64,000 bases of DNA from contig NZ_CP009435.1 in NCBI RefSeq assembly GCF_000960995.1, forward strand, positions 3,162,001 through 3,226,000, given 5' to 3'. Every line of letters begins with the position of its first letter. Positions within the stretch are counted from its first letter, which is position 1. Below are positions 25,822-34,338 of the stretch, in pieces. The translations under genes and the position numbers were made by a program. Source of the DNA: Burkholderia glumae LMG 2196 = ATCC 33617. Its GTDB lineage: Bacteria; Pseudomonadota; Gammaproteobacteria; Burkholderiales; Burkholderiaceae. The notes below the pieces were generated by a model. The model worked only from the letters and a program-made list of their open reading frames with translations. It was not told the origin of the DNA and searched no databases.

Positions 25822-26102
25822 TGCGAGGCCAGCATGATGTGGGTGCGGACGCGCTCGTCGTGCACCTCGAGCCGCTTCGCCATCGCGAGGTCCGTCATGA
25901 TCGGCGAGCGCTGCGCGACGCCCTTGTCGATCAGGTAGTTGCCAACGTTGGTCGGCACGTCCTTCGCCTTCCCGTCGATGAACTGGACCGTGAAGGTGAT
26001 CGGATTCCCGTTTTCGGCGAGGAAATCCGACGTCGGGAATTCCTTGCCGGGCTGGCAGATCACGAGGTGATCACGCTTGCCGGTGGTGAGGTAGAGGTTC
26101 AT
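25818..26102 (-). CDS. Small head-region protein
   Basis: A 94-residue protein starting at ATG 26102, the first start downstream of the capsid-gene terminator. It contains YLTTGKRDHLVICQPG, ENGNPITFTVQFIDGKA and YLIDKGVAQRSPIMTDLAMA. It appears to be a small mixed alpha/beta protein, possibly a capsid-associated or cement component, by position. Function is unknown. Confidence 0.65.
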   Translation of the reverse strand: MNLYLTTGKRDHLVICQPGKEFPTSDFLAENGNPITFTVQFIDGKAKDVPTNVGNYLIDKGVAQRSPIMTDLAMAKRLEVHDERVRTHIMLASQ

Positions 26103-26120
26103 GTCGCCCTTCAGGGGAGA

Positions 26121-26156
26121 GAAAAGAAAACGGGCGCCTGCTCGCACAGGCGCCCG
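26121..26156 (-). terminator. Intrinsic terminator after the major capsid gene
   Basis: A perfect 10-bp stem (26131-26140 with 26147-26156) with a six-base loop, followed on the minus strand by a T-rich run. It is the strongest terminator of the structural operon. Placing it after the capsid gene would keep capsid expression above that of the connector and tail genes. Confidence 0.9.
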
Positions 26157-26183
26157 ATTCGACCGCTGCTACTGCTGGGCCGG

Positions 26184-27242
26184 TCAGTTGCTGACGACCG
26201 CCACCACCGCGTGGGCGTAGCTGTAGCCCTTGAACAGCAGCGCGTCGAACTGCACGCCGACGAACTGGCCGGCCAGGTTGCCGGTCAGGCCGAGCTGGAA
26301 GATGCGCGGCTGGCCGTTGGTGCCCTTGCCGATGTACACCACCTCGACCATCGGCATCGTCAGGATCGCCGCGTAGTAGTTGCTCAGGCCATTCGGCGGA
26401 TTCGCGAAGCCATACTTGCCGGTCGTGTCGGTCGGCATGTACGGATCCGGGATCAGCGGCAGCTCGCCCGCCTGCGTGGCCAGGTACTTCACGGTCACGC
26501 CCGCGACGATCTCCTTCGTGCGCAGCTCGATGTGGGACGCTTTCGCTTCCTTCTCGATCTTGTCGATCAGCAGCGGGTTCAGCCCGATCGCCGTCGGCTT
26601 CGGCTTGAAGATCTTGTTCGCCATCATCGTGGCGACCATCGTCTTCAGGCCGTCGATGATCGAGGAGCCGTACGGGATCGTGGCCTGCTGCGTGATCTGC
26701 TCCAGGCCGCCGACCCATTGCAGCGTGGTCGGCATCAGCAGCGACGTGTCCGTGCCGGCCCAGTACATGTTGGCGCGCCAGACGATGATCGCCGTGAGGA
26801 TGTCCTCGACGTCCTTCGCCTGCAGCGTCGCGAACTGGCCCTGCTGCTCGGTCACGTCGCGGTCGAACAGCGAGAGGTTCGACTGGGCGACGGTCGCCTT
26901 GATGAACGCCGCACGCTCGACGCGCGTCGGGCCCGTCGGGGTGGCCGCGAGGTTGCGCGGATCGTTCGAGCTCGCGGTGGCGATCGCGATCTGCTCGAAG
27001 TAGCGGTGCGGGTGGCCCGTCGCCGGGTTGTGCTCCGTGATGGCCAGCATCGGCGATTCGCGACGGATCAGGTCGACGATCTCGCGTTCGAACACCGGCA
27101 CTTCGAGAGCGCCGGGGCCGCTGTAGTCGGCCGCGGCCGACAGTGCTTGCACGGTGTTGCCGCTGGCGCCGAGCACGTTGCCCAGTGCGAGCAGCGCGTC
27201 GTCGGTGGACGTGTCCGCCGAACGTGCGATGAGTTTGCTCAT
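26184..27242 (-). CDS. Major capsid protein
   Basis: A 352-residue protein after the protease/scaffold gene and before a strong terminator, the position and size of the major head protein. Segments such as LEVPVFEREIVDLIRRESPM, the FIKATVAQSNLSLFDRDVTE spine-like region, the LPLIPDPYMPTD loop and NYYAAILTMPMVEVVYIGKG fit an HK97-fold capsid protein. It resembles capsid proteins annotated under DUF2184, but I could not verify that by search. It lacks an obvious cleavable delta domain; the scaffold is encoded by the preceding gene. Confidence 0.85.
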   Translation of the reverse strand: MSKLIARSADTSTDDALLALGNVLGASGNTVQALSAAADYSGPGALEVPVFEREIVDLIRRESPMLAITEHNPATGHPHRYFEQIAIATASSNDPRNLAATPTGPTRVERAAFIKATVAQSNLSLFDRDVTEQQGQFATLQAKDVEDILTAIIVWRANMYWAGTDTSLLMPTTLQWVGGLEQITQQATIPYGSSIIDGLKTMVATMMANKIFKPKPTAIGLNPLLIDKIEKEAKASHIELRTKEIVAGVTVKYLATQAGELPLIPDPYMPTDTTGKYGFANPPNGLSNYYAAILTMPMVEVVYIGKGTNGQPRIFQLGLTGNLAGQFVGVQFDALLFKGYSYAHAVVAVVSN

Positions 27243-27291
27243 GACTTTTCCTGTAGCTGTAGGGGCTGGATTGAGGGCGAACGAGCCGCGC

Positions 27292-28755
27292 TTACTTGCG
27301 CAGCAAGCCGTCGGCGGCGATCTTCTGCTTCGCGGCGATGCGGGCGGTGATGCTCGTCACCCCGGCCGCCTTCAGCGTCGCGTCGATCTGCTCTTCGGTG
27401 ATGCCCTCCTTCTTCTGCTCGTCCGTGAGCGTGAGACCGCCCTTGGCCAGCAGCGCGATCGTCTCCGACGAGATCGTGCGGCGCTGCGGTGCCTCGGCGC
27501 CCTTGAACGCCGCGGCCTTGAGATCGGTCAGTTGCGTGCCCAGCGCGGCGAGCGTGTCGGTGATGCCCTTGATCACCGGGTTCTCGGCGGTGAGGCCCGA
27601 CGCGTCGGCCGGCTTCGCGCGCGCGGCTGCAGCCGCCGCAGCGGCCGCGAGTTCGGCCGGATCGCTCGAGGCGGAGAAGCCCCAGTCGTGGTCGCGGTAG
27701 ATGTGCGGCAGGTGGCCGCCGGCCGCCTCGGCTTCCATGCTCGCCGCCATGTGGTGCAGCACCTTCACGTGCCCGCGCGCGCTGTGCAGGCCGATGCCGG
27801 CCGCTTCCATCGCGGCCGCGCAGTTGCGCAGCGCCGTCGCGTGCGGCGCGACGCGCTCGCGCATCGCGGCGTTCGCGTGCACGGCGGTTTCCGTCGAAGC
27901 CTTCAGCGCGGCGACCTGCGCGGTCACGTCGGTGATCTGCTTCGTGATCGGACCCAGCGCGCCGGCGAGCAGCGCTTCCATTTCTTCCTTGTTCATCTCG
28001 ATATCCTGTTCGGCCTGAGCGGCCAGAGACGTTGACTGATAGGCGGCCTTGTCCTTGTAGAGGACGGCGGCCCCGGTGAACACGCAGCTCACGATCTGAA
28101 GCAGGTCACCCATCGGGCGAGTTTGAGCCCGGACTTCGTAGCTGAAGCCCAGGTCCTCTTTCTCTTCCTGAATGCGGGCGCATTCCTGCGGAAAGTCCGC
28201 GGCGTAGAAAAAGCCTTCGATCCGCACCTCGTCGCCGACGATCTCAGCGCTCGTGATGACCCCGATCTTCTGGGTGACGTCGTGGGCGCTTAGGTCGTCG
28301 GAGAAATCGACAGCCATGCCGAGCAGGCTCCCGAGAGCCTTCTCGGCAACATCCTTCGGCAGGTAGGTGCGCTTGCCGCCAGATCCACCCGGAGGCAGAT
28401 CGGACGGCTGGTTGACGAACGTGAGCACGCCGGAGAACGGCATGCGGTTCGGGTGGTCGGTGACCTCGGGAACATTCAGCGACATGCCCCAGAGCGTCAT
28501 CGCTGTAGCAGCGGCCAGCGCAGCAGCGCGGACCGCGTGCCAGCCGGTGGTGTCGATGCCGAGTTCCTTCGCGCGCCGCCGGATGTTGTCTCGCGCCTCA
28601 CGGCGCTCGGTATCGCTCAGGCCTTGCGTGCGGTCGACCATGTCCCATGCGAGCCGCGTATGCGGCGCATCATGGATCGGCAACTTGCGCTTGCCCGGCA
28701 CCGCGAACTGGTCGGCGGGGAGCTTGTCCCGTTCTTCTTTCGACAGCGACATCAT
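27292..28755 (-). CDS. Prohead protease with C-terminal scaffold domain
   Basis: A 487-residue protein. An N-terminal segment (DAPHTRLAWDMVDRTQGLSD) of the kind seen fused to phage proteases is followed by a protease-like domain at about 90-225, with VTDHPNRMPFSGVL and SAHDVTQKIGVITSAEIVGD. The rest is a charged, Ala-rich helical region that looks like scaffold. An internal ATG at 27994-27996 (MNKEEMEALLAG), with a weak AGGA upstream, could give a separate scaffold, as in lambda C/Nu3. Which residues are catalytic is not clear. Confidence 0.82.
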   Translation of the reverse strand: MMSLSKEERDKLPADQFAVPGKRKLPIHDAPHTRLAWDMVDRTQGLSDTERREARDNIRRRAKELGIDTTGWHAVRAAALAAATAMTLWGMSLNVPEVTDHPNRMPFSGVLTFVNQPSDLPPGGSGGKRTYLPKDVAEKALGSLLGMAVDFSDDLSAHDVTQKIGVITSAEIVGDEVRIEGFFYAADFPQECARIQEEKEDLGFSYEVRAQTRPMGDLLQIVSCVFTGAAVLYKDKAAYQSTSLAAQAEQDIEMNKEEMEALLAGALGPITKQITDVTAQVAALKASTETAVHANAAMRERVAPHATALRNCAAAMEAAGIGLHSARGHVKVLHHMAASMEAEAAGGHLPHIYRDHDWGFSASSDPAELAAAAAAAAARAKPADASGLTAENPVIKGITDTLAALGTQLTDLKAAAFKGAEAPQRRTISSETIALLAKGGLTLTDEQKKEGITEEQIDATLKAAGVTSITARIAAKQKIAADGLLRK

Positions 28756-28763
28756 CGGCTCCG

Positions 28764-29018
28764 TTACAGCGACTTGACGCGTTCCAGCAGCTCGAGCGCA
28801 TCCTGAGCTGCGGGCGTGCGAGCAGCCTGGCCGGCTGCAAACTTCGCGCCGGCCAGCGCCACCACCACCGGGTGGAGCACCTGGTACGCCGCGTGATCGC
28901 CGTCCGTCAGCGCCTTTTCCGCGACCTTCTCCAGCGCCTGGTACAGGCTCGACGCCTTCTCGGGCTGTTTCGCCTCGGCGGCCGCGCCCTTCGCGGCATC
29001 GGAATTAGCTTTCGCCAT
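28764..29018 (-). CDS. Small helical phage protein
   Basis: An 84-residue, highly helical Ala/Lys/Glu-rich protein (SLYQALEKVAEKALTDGDHA, then DALELLERVKSL). Its stop is nine bases from the protease start. It may be a capsid accessory or scaffold helper; no family is recognised. Confidence 0.65.
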   Translation of the reverse strand: MAKANSDAAKGAAAEAKQPEKASSLYQALEKVAEKALTDGDHAAYQVLHPVVVALAGAKFAAGQAARTPAAQDALELLERVKSL

Positions 29019-29068
29019 GGAAGCTCCTATTGGCGCGCCCGGTCAGGCGCGCGTGTCGACGTGGTGGA

Positions 29069-29278
29069 TCAGGTCAGCGCGGTGATCTGCGCGTTGATCG
29101 CGGTCAGGTTCGAGCCGGCCGGCAGGAAGTCGGCGATCGCGTTGAGCACCTGAATCGCGTCGGCGACCTTCTCGGCGGCGAAATTCAGCATGCCGGGCAG
29201 ATCCTGGCCGTTGGCAGCGGCCGTCGAGGTTTCCGCCGTGAGCGGCGTGATGGCGAGGATGGAAGTACGGACGCCCAT
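29069..29278 (-). CDS. Small protein of the head block
   Basis: A 69-residue protein with a Thr/Ala-rich N-terminus (TSILAITPLTAETSTAAANG) and helix (FAAEKVADAIQVLNAIADFL). GGAGAAC lies before the ATG. It is in the run of small genes between portal and protease. Unknown function. Confidence 0.6.
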   Translation of the reverse strand: MGVRTSILAITPLTAETSTAAANGQDLPGMLNFAAEKVADAIQVLNAIADFLPAGSNLTAINAQITALT

Positions 29279-29335
29279 GGCGTTCTCCTGTGCGTGGAAG
29301 ATGAAACGAAGGGGCGCGCACGAGGCGCGTGGGGG

Positions 29336-29644
29336 TTACGCGAAGATGGTGATGTCGACGGTGCCGGCGGCCAGGGTGTTCGCCGCCAGGCGCGGGTTCA
29401 GCACCACGCTGAAGCCAGTCTGGCTCTTGCTCGTCACGTAGGCGACGGCGTCCTGGTTCGGCGTGACCTGCACGCTGTACGTGGCCGGCAGCGCCAGACC
29501 GGTGATTGCGGTGGTCACAGCCGCACCTGCGCCCGAGCCGGCCGCGGTGGCGACAGCCGTGAGCAGCGCCACGGCGACGCGATCCGGCTGCGCCGGGGGA
29601 TTGCTGCCGGGCAAGACTTCGACGGTATGGATGGGAAGGCCCAT
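29336..29644 (-). CDS. Small head-block protein, possible decoration protein
   Basis: A 102-residue, beta-rich protein (LPIHTVEVLPGSNPPAQPDR, then TYSVQVTPNQDAVAYVTSKS and FSVVLNPRLAA). Its strand pattern and position between portal and capsid suggest a virion surface or decoration protein. GGAG precedes the ATG. Family not recognised. Confidence 0.65.
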   Translation of the reverse strand: MGLPIHTVEVLPGSNPPAQPDRVAVALLTAVATAAGSGAGAAVTTAITGLALPATYSVQVTPNQDAVAYVTSKSQTGFSVVLNPRLAANTLAAGTVDITIFA

Positions 29645-29709
29645 GAATGCTCCTGTGAGGGCGAACGCCCGAGGGGTTGCCTTGCGGCGGGGTGCAGGCG
29701 TTCGGCCTG

Positions 29710-31068
29710 CTACTCGATGTTGGTCAGCTCAGGATTGACCTGCTTGGCGCCCCGCGCCGCCTCGATGGCGATCTGGGCGTCGGCAAAGACCATGTCGCCG
29801 AACTTGCTCTTCAGCGGCGGCATGTTGCGGCGGGCGCGGTACTCGTTCGGGGTGATCGCGTTGCCCTTGTATTCGAGCGTGTAGATGTCGGCCGTGGCCT
29901 TCTCGTCCTCGCGGTCGAGGCCGCCGGGCGTCAGCTCGATCTGCGTGTGGCCGAGCAGCCCCCAGATCACCTCGCGATTGAGGTACGAGGCGATCGCGCG
30001 CGCCATCGGCTTGATGGACAGATCCCAGTCGCGGTCTTCGGCCACCTCACCGTTGTTCCGGTTGATGTTCTGCTCCACCCCGAGGTTCTGGGCGCTGATG
30101 CCGAAGGCCACCGCGATCTCGCGGATGACGAACTCCTGGTACTTCAGGTACAACGCCTCGTCGCTTGCGCCACGGAGATTCAGTACCTTCGCGTCCTTGC
30201 CGCCGATGATCGGCACCTGGCCCTGCCCTTCGATTTCGTTCCGCCAGTAGCCGCGGAAGGCTTCGATGGTTTCCTGCGAGGCCTCCTGCAGGAAGATCAG
30301 GTTCTCCGGGTGGGCGTTGGCCGCGATGTCGCCGGCGTACTCCGCCACGCCCAGCAGCCGATTGATCGACTCGAAGGCGATCTCCAGCATGCCGAAGGAG
30401 AACGGCGAATCGGTCGTCACCCGGTCCCGGATGTACACCAGCTCCCGGTTCAGCAGGTTGACGCCCTGCGCCACGCCGACATTCCCGTAGCCGTAGGTCT
30501 GGCAGTACCGGGGCTTCGCCTCGTCCCCGTCCCAGTCGGCGTAGATCTGGATCGAGAGCGCGTCGACCGGCCACATCCAGAGCGGACGCAGCTTGTCGCC
30601 GCCCAGCTCGGGCTCGATCGCGCCGGCGCCGCACACGCATAGGTCCTCGATCACCGCCTGCAGCAGCGTCGTGAACGTGTCCTGGTTGTTCGGGCTGAAC
30701 AGGCAGGCGGACGTCACCTCGAGCTGGCGCTTGATCTCGCTGTTCTCGGCGACGTCCTTCTTCACCTTGACCGCCCATTCCAGCGAGGTGATCGAGCGCG
30801 TGTAGATCTGGATCGCGCGCGAGGCGTACGGGGTCTTCGAGAAGTACCGGAGGTTCGCCGGCACCGGCTTGATCAGCGGCCGGGCATCGCGCAAGCCCCA
30901 TGAGCCGGTCTGCCGCAGGCGCGCGAATGCCGAGGTCCGCCGCTGCGGCTCGTGCTTCGGGCGCCCCACGCGCCCGGCGCGGATCGCCCGCACCGCGCCG
31001 GCGATCGCCCGCTTCATGCGCGTCCAGCGCGACGGCGGCGGTCGCTGATGCAGCTTCGTGTGATCCAT
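29710..31068 (-). CDS. Portal protein
   Basis: A 452-residue portal protein starting at ATG 31068, chosen because it lies just after the terminase stop. Recognisable portal features are KTPYASRAIQIYTRSITSLE, the VIEDLCVCGAGAIEP segment, and VIREIAVAFGISAQNLGVEQ, where HK97-type portals carry a similar VAxxFGIPxxxLG element. The C-terminus has the NEYRARRNMPPL motif typical of portals. It forms the 12-subunit ring at the head vertex for DNA entry and exit. It lies between large terminase and the small head genes. Confidence 0.88.
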   Translation of the reverse strand: MDHTKLHQRPPPSRWTRMKRAIAGAVRAIRAGRVGRPKHEPQRRTSAFARLRQTGSWGLRDARPLIKPVPANLRYFSKTPYASRAIQIYTRSITSLEWAVKVKKDVAENSEIKRQLEVTSACLFSPNNQDTFTTLLQAVIEDLCVCGAGAIEPELGGDKLRPLWMWPVDALSIQIYADWDGDEAKPRYCQTYGYGNVGVAQGVNLLNRELVYIRDRVTTDSPFSFGMLEIAFESINRLLGVAEYAGDIAANAHPENLIFLQEASQETIEAFRGYWRNEIEGQGQVPIIGGKDAKVLNLRGASDEALYLKYQEFVIREIAVAFGISAQNLGVEQNINRNNGEVAEDRDWDLSIKPMARAIASYLNREVIWGLLGHTQIELTPGGLDREDEKATADIYTLEYKGNAITPNEYRARRNMPPLKSKFGDMVFADAQIAIEAARGAKQVNPELTNIE

Positions 31069-31078
31069 GAGGGTTCCG

Positions 31079-32638
31079 TTAGAGAGAGCCGAACGCGAAT
31101 CCACCGCTGCGCTCGGGAAGCGCATACACCGCGCTGTCGCCCCTGTCGGGCGAGCGGCCAATGCGCTTCTTGATTTCTTCCTTCGACTCGACCAGGATGC
31201 CGCGCGGTGCCTTCCGGTACCGGGGCGCGCACAGGTCGGCCGCCAAGGCGGGATCCGGCGGAATTGCCAGGTCCTCGCCGTTGATCGGGTCGAGCGCCTC
31301 GCGCATGCGCCACCAGAGCAAGGCGCGCAGGTTCACGAAGCCGAACTGGCCGCTCATGTCCAGCTCATCCGTGCGGGCCGCGCCGGAGATGCCCCAGATC
31401 TTGTCGCCGATCACCTGGTGGATGATGTCGAACGGGCTGGCGCCGACGCCGACCACGTCCAGGTTGACCAGCGTGCTCGGCTCGCGCAGGTTGAACACCT
31501 GCTGCGCGACGACGAAGCCGTCCGGCGTCGCGAGGCCCGGCTGGCACACCTGCTCGTCGAACCAGTTGCCGTACCGCGGCGTGTAGATCGACTGGTCCTG
31601 GCCACCGCGCGCGACGTCGACGCCGAGGGCGGTCATCGGGATGCGCGGCCGGGACCTGGCGCGCCACCGTTCCTGCGCCAGCCGCACCCACTCGCTCGGG
31701 ATCACCTGCCACGGATCATCCTCGCGACCGGCGGCGAAGTCGCCGTACAGCATCTTCGAGCGCAGCGGCTCGGGCAGCGCCTGCAGCTTCGCCACGTAGC
31801 CGGACTGCGCGTAGAAGGGGTTGTCCGTCACGCGCGCCGGGATGAAGGTGCGCGTCAGCGGCCGGATGATGTCCACCGCGTCGACCGTCGTCGGGTCGAA
31901 CTCGTAGACCAGCACCTGGTCGCCGTTCTCCTGCTCGGCGATGATGAACGGGCGCCCGTCAGCGCACTCGATCTGCCGGCCCGCGACCGAGGCGAAGTAG
32001 CGCAGCTCGCCGGGCGCGGCCGGATTCGGGTGCATCGGGTCGAGCCATGGCGCGAACCAGCGGATCAGCCAGTCGCCGGTTGCATCGGTCGGCGGGTTCG
32101 AGCAGAGCAGCACCTGGCAGAGCTGGTTCGGATCCTCGCTCCGGTTCCAGCCGGCGATGAACTCCACCTGCGACTCGAGGAAGTTGGCCGCCTCGTCGAA
32201 TACCTTCAGGTCATGCGGCCGCCCCTGGTACTTCAGCTTGTCGTCCTCGTACTGGACGGAGCCGAACTCGATCAGGCGCTTCTTTCCGGCGAACTCGCAC
32301 CGCCAGACGCCCTTCTGGTTGAAGGCGCCGTACTCGCTGTAGATCTCACGCGACCGATCGATCATCCCCGACAGTTGGGGGTACTCGCGGCGCAGGATCA
32401 GCGCCCGCTGGTGCTGGGTCAGCGCCTTGCCGAGCGCCAGGTCGGTCTTCCCGCCTCCAGCCGCGCCGCCGTACAGGATCACGTCCGCCCGGCAGGCGTA
32501 GGCCTGCGACTGCGGCCCGGGCAGCGGCTTCCAGCTCAGCCGGTTACGCGCCTTCAGCGTCTGGAGCAGTGCCAGCTTGTCGGCTGCGCTCCAGGTACGC
32601 CAGTTCGGCTTCGATGGCGGCGTCGAGGTCGGCTGCAT
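31079..32638 (-). CDS. Terminase large subunit
   Basis: About 519 residues if started at ATG 32638; the start is uncertain because no good ribosome binding site is visible. The ATPase domain has a Walker A GGAAGGGKT near 57-65, LILRREYPQL downstream, and a Walker B-like KVFDEAANF near 145-153. The C-terminal nuclease (RNase H fold) shows ALGVDVARGGQDQS and later VVGVGASPFDII. It pumps DNA into the prohead and cuts concatemers. It overlaps the small subunit gene by about 95 bp. Confidence 0.92.
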   Translation of the reverse strand: MQPTSTPPSKPNWRTWSAADKLALLQTLKARNRLSWKPLPGPQSQAYACRADVILYGGAAGGGKTDLALGKALTQHQRALILRREYPQLSGMIDRSREIYSEYGAFNQKGVWRCEFAGKKRLIEFGSVQYEDDKLKYQGRPHDLKVFDEAANFLESQVEFIAGWNRSEDPNQLCQVLLCSNPPTDATGDWLIRWFAPWLDPMHPNPAAPGELRYFASVAGRQIECADGRPFIIAEQENGDQVLVYEFDPTTVDAVDIIRPLTRTFIPARVTDNPFYAQSGYVAKLQALPEPLRSKMLYGDFAAGREDDPWQVIPSEWVRLAQERWRARSRPRIPMTALGVDVARGGQDQSIYTPRYGNWFDEQVCQPGLATPDGFVVAQQVFNLREPSTLVNLDVVGVGASPFDIIHQVIGDKIWGISGAARTDELDMSGQFGFVNLRALLWWRMREALDPINGEDLAIPPDPALAADLCAPRYRKAPRGILVESKEEIKKRIGRSPDRGDSAVYALPERSGGFAFGSL

Positions 32639-33071
32639 CTGCTGGGTTCGGGGTGTCGAGGCCCCGAATCTTTCGGATGCCGCTGATGGCGAGGGATGCC
32701 GCCTCGGTGATCGTCTTGATGATCTTCGGGTCGGCCACATTCTTGACCGCGACTTCAAGCCGTACCAGGCAGGCGCGGTGCACGGCCAGCCCGCGCTCCA
32801 TGTCCTGGATGTCGGCAGTCGCTGCGGTGGCGATCTGCTCGTGCGCGATCTGCGCACCCTCCTGCGAACTCCCCTGCGTACCGCCAGCCATGTGCGCATT
32901 GACCATGGCGCGCTTCGTGCCGCCCGGATCACGGCTCCAGCCAAGCTGCTTGGCCTTCTTGCGGATCATGGCTTCCGAGATACCGTGCGCACTCGCGATG
33001 GTGCGCACCGAATCCACGCCGGCTAGGTACGCACCCTCTATCGCGAGCCAGTCGACGCTCTTTACTGCCAT
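32544..33071 (-). CDS. Terminase small subunit
   Basis: A 175-residue protein. The N-terminus is a helix-turn-helix: LAIEGAYLAGVDSVRTIASA, then HGISEAMIRKKAKQLGW, typical of the DNA-recognition domain. A central oligomerisation helix region (MERGLAVHRACLVRLEVAV) and an acidic C-terminus (AADLDAAIEAELAYL) follow. It binds the packaging start site and delivers DNA to the large subunit. AGGGAGTAAGAG precedes the ATG. Confidence 0.88.
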   Translation of the reverse strand: MAVKSVDWLAIEGAYLAGVDSVRTIASAHGISEAMIRKKAKQLGWSRDPGGTKRAMVNAHMAGGTQGSSQEGAQIAHEQIATAATADIQDMERGLAVHRACLVRLEVAVKNVADPKIIKTITEAASLAISGIRKIRGLDTPNPADAADLDAAIEAELAYLERSRQAGTAPDAEGA

Positions 33072-33186
33072 CTCTTACTCCCTGACTTCCAAGGGTTTAC
33101 CCATTATTGATTCGATGAGCGGAGCCGCTATCTTCGTAGTCGGCATTCGACAGGATGCCGCCCTTAACCACACTGAGAGACCAGCC

Positions 33187-33480
33187 ATGCCGTATTTCAC
33201 AGTCCGAGTCGTTTTGCACGACATCCCGAACAAGCATCACGCGACGTACGTCACACTCCATGAAGAGATGGAGAAAGGCGGATTCGAACGCGAGATCGTC
33301 GGCAAGAACGGCACCTATCAATTGCCCCCAGCGGAATACCTCTTCAATGGCACCTTGACCGCCGTCCAGGTCCAAGAAAAAGCCACCGCTATCGCAAACA
33401 AGGTACACGCCAAGAACGGGGTCCTCGTCACTCAGGCCGCTCCCAACGGCCATGCCTGGTGCGGGCTAGACACCGTCTAA
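33187..33480 (+). CDS. DUF2622 (GhoS-like) small protein
   Basis: A 97-residue protein read opposite to the terminase genes. It matches my memory of DUF2622 proteins: MPYFTVRVVLHD, then YVTLHEEMEKGGFEREI, LPPAEYLFNG and a C-terminal KNGVLVTQAA. DUF2622 is the Pfam family that includes the GhoS endoribonuclease antitoxin of the GhoT/GhoS system. No small membrane GhoT-like toxin gene is visible beside it. It may be an orphan antitoxin-like RNase or simply a phage regulator. GAGAGACC precedes the ATG. Confidence 0.7.
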   Translation: MPYFTVRVVLHDIPNKHHATYVTLHEEMEKGGFEREIVGKNGTYQLPPAEYLFNGTLTAVQVQEKATAIANKVHAKNGVLVTQAAPNGHAWCGLDTV

Positions 33481-33513
33481 CCACCACGCCTCGCATATAC
33501 CGTTCAAGCACGC

Positions 33514-33551
33514 GAAAAGAAAAAGCCCGCAACCGGTTTCCCGGTGCGGGC
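33514..33551 (-). terminator. Intrinsic terminator
   Basis: A stem of about 11 bp (33525-33536 with 33541-33551, one bulge) around a four-base loop, followed by T-rich sequence on the minus strand. It ends leftward transcription from the 33594-33866 gene before it can enter the terminase promoter region, and lies just past the 3' end of the rightward DUF2622 gene. Confidence 0.85.
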
Positions 33552-33593
33552 GAATCGTCGAGCGCGGGCCCGGCGAGAGGAGACCCGGTTCGA

Positions 33594-33866
33594 TTAGTCC
33601 GGCGCTTCGGTGAAGGTGACGTAGTACTTCTTGCCGGGAACGAGCGCGTCAACCACGACGCCGTTCTGAATCGTCGCCTTGAACTCGGCCATCGGCGTCG
33701 CTTCGCCGAAGATCGCGTTTTCGCTCGCTGCCTGCTTCTCGGTCGATCCTTCCCAAACCGCGCCGAATCGGACGGTCGCACCTGCTCGCTTCGAGGTGTC
33801 CTGACCGGCATAGCGCACCGTGGTGATGTCGTGAAGTTGCAGCTTGCATCGCATTACAGTGGACAT
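33594..33866 (-). CDS. Small beta-rich phage protein, unknown
   Basis: A 90-residue protein with AGGAG and good spacing before the ATG. It is strand-rich (MRCKLQLHDITTVRYAGQDT, ATVRFGAVWEGSTE, KKYYVTFTEAP). It is flanked by a strong terminator downstream and a structured intergenic region upstream, so it may form its own transcription unit. Unrecognised family. Confidence 0.7.
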   Translation of the reverse strand: MSTVMRCKLQLHDITTVRYAGQDTSKRAGATVRFGAVWEGSTEKQAASENAIFGEATPMAEFKATIQNGVVVDALVPGKKYYVTFTEAPD

Positions 33867-34194
33867 GGTGATACTCCTGAAAATCGCCGTACGGCGTTGA
33901 CAGGCATTGGCGTTGCAGTCTTACAGCCTGAGATGAACGAGTCGAGGGAATCCGCAAACAGCACTGACGTTATTTCGCGTCCTAGCCTAAGAAGCGGCGG
34001 CACAACCTTTCGGCCGACTTGCAGTGCGGCGCACCCGTTGTCACCCTCCGCGGGCCGGGCGAAATGCGATGGTCGGTTGTGGCTGTCACCCTCATGTGTG
34101 GCCCCGCCGCGATCCACGCATCCAGGCAGCGCCTGGAAACTCCCGCCGAAGGGTCACACATGAGGGGGCCCGTATCGCAGGGCCAGTGTCCGAG
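33867..34194. other. Intergenic region with nested inverted repeat
   Basis: These 328 bases hold no convincing gene. CCCTCATGTGTG at 34089-34100 and CACACATGAGGG at 34155-34166 form a perfect 12-bp inverted repeat. Inside it, CCAGGC/GCCTGG around a three-base loop (about 34122-34136) forms a second hairpin. TGTCACCCTC occurs twice as a direct repeat, at 34039 and 34084. A structured RNA, an attenuator for the downstream gene or a protein-binding site are possible. Confidence 0.5.
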
Positions 34195-34329
34195 CTATGG
34201 GTGTCTTGCGAGAAAGCTGACAAATCCCCATACCAGCCCGCAGACGAAGATCACCGCGCCAGTTGAGGCGAGCAAGCAGGGCAATCGCTTGGCCAGCGCC
34301 CTTTTCAGGGAAAGCGCTCGTGTGTGCAT
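34195..34329 (-). CDS. Small single-span membrane protein (44 residues)
   Basis: ATG 34329 follows GAGGTG with good spacing, nine bases after the stop of the upstream gene. The product starts with a basic segment (MHTRALSLKRALAKRLPCLL), continues through a transmembrane helix (ASTGAVIFVCGLVWGFVSFL) and ends ARHP. Too short for family assignment. The basic N-terminus with a single span suits a small inner-membrane protein. It is co-oriented with and close to the two upstream genes. Confidence 0.65.
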   Translation of the reverse strand: MHTRALSLKRALAKRLPCLLASTGAVIFVCGLVWGFVSFLARHP

Positions 34330-34338
34330 CGATTCACC

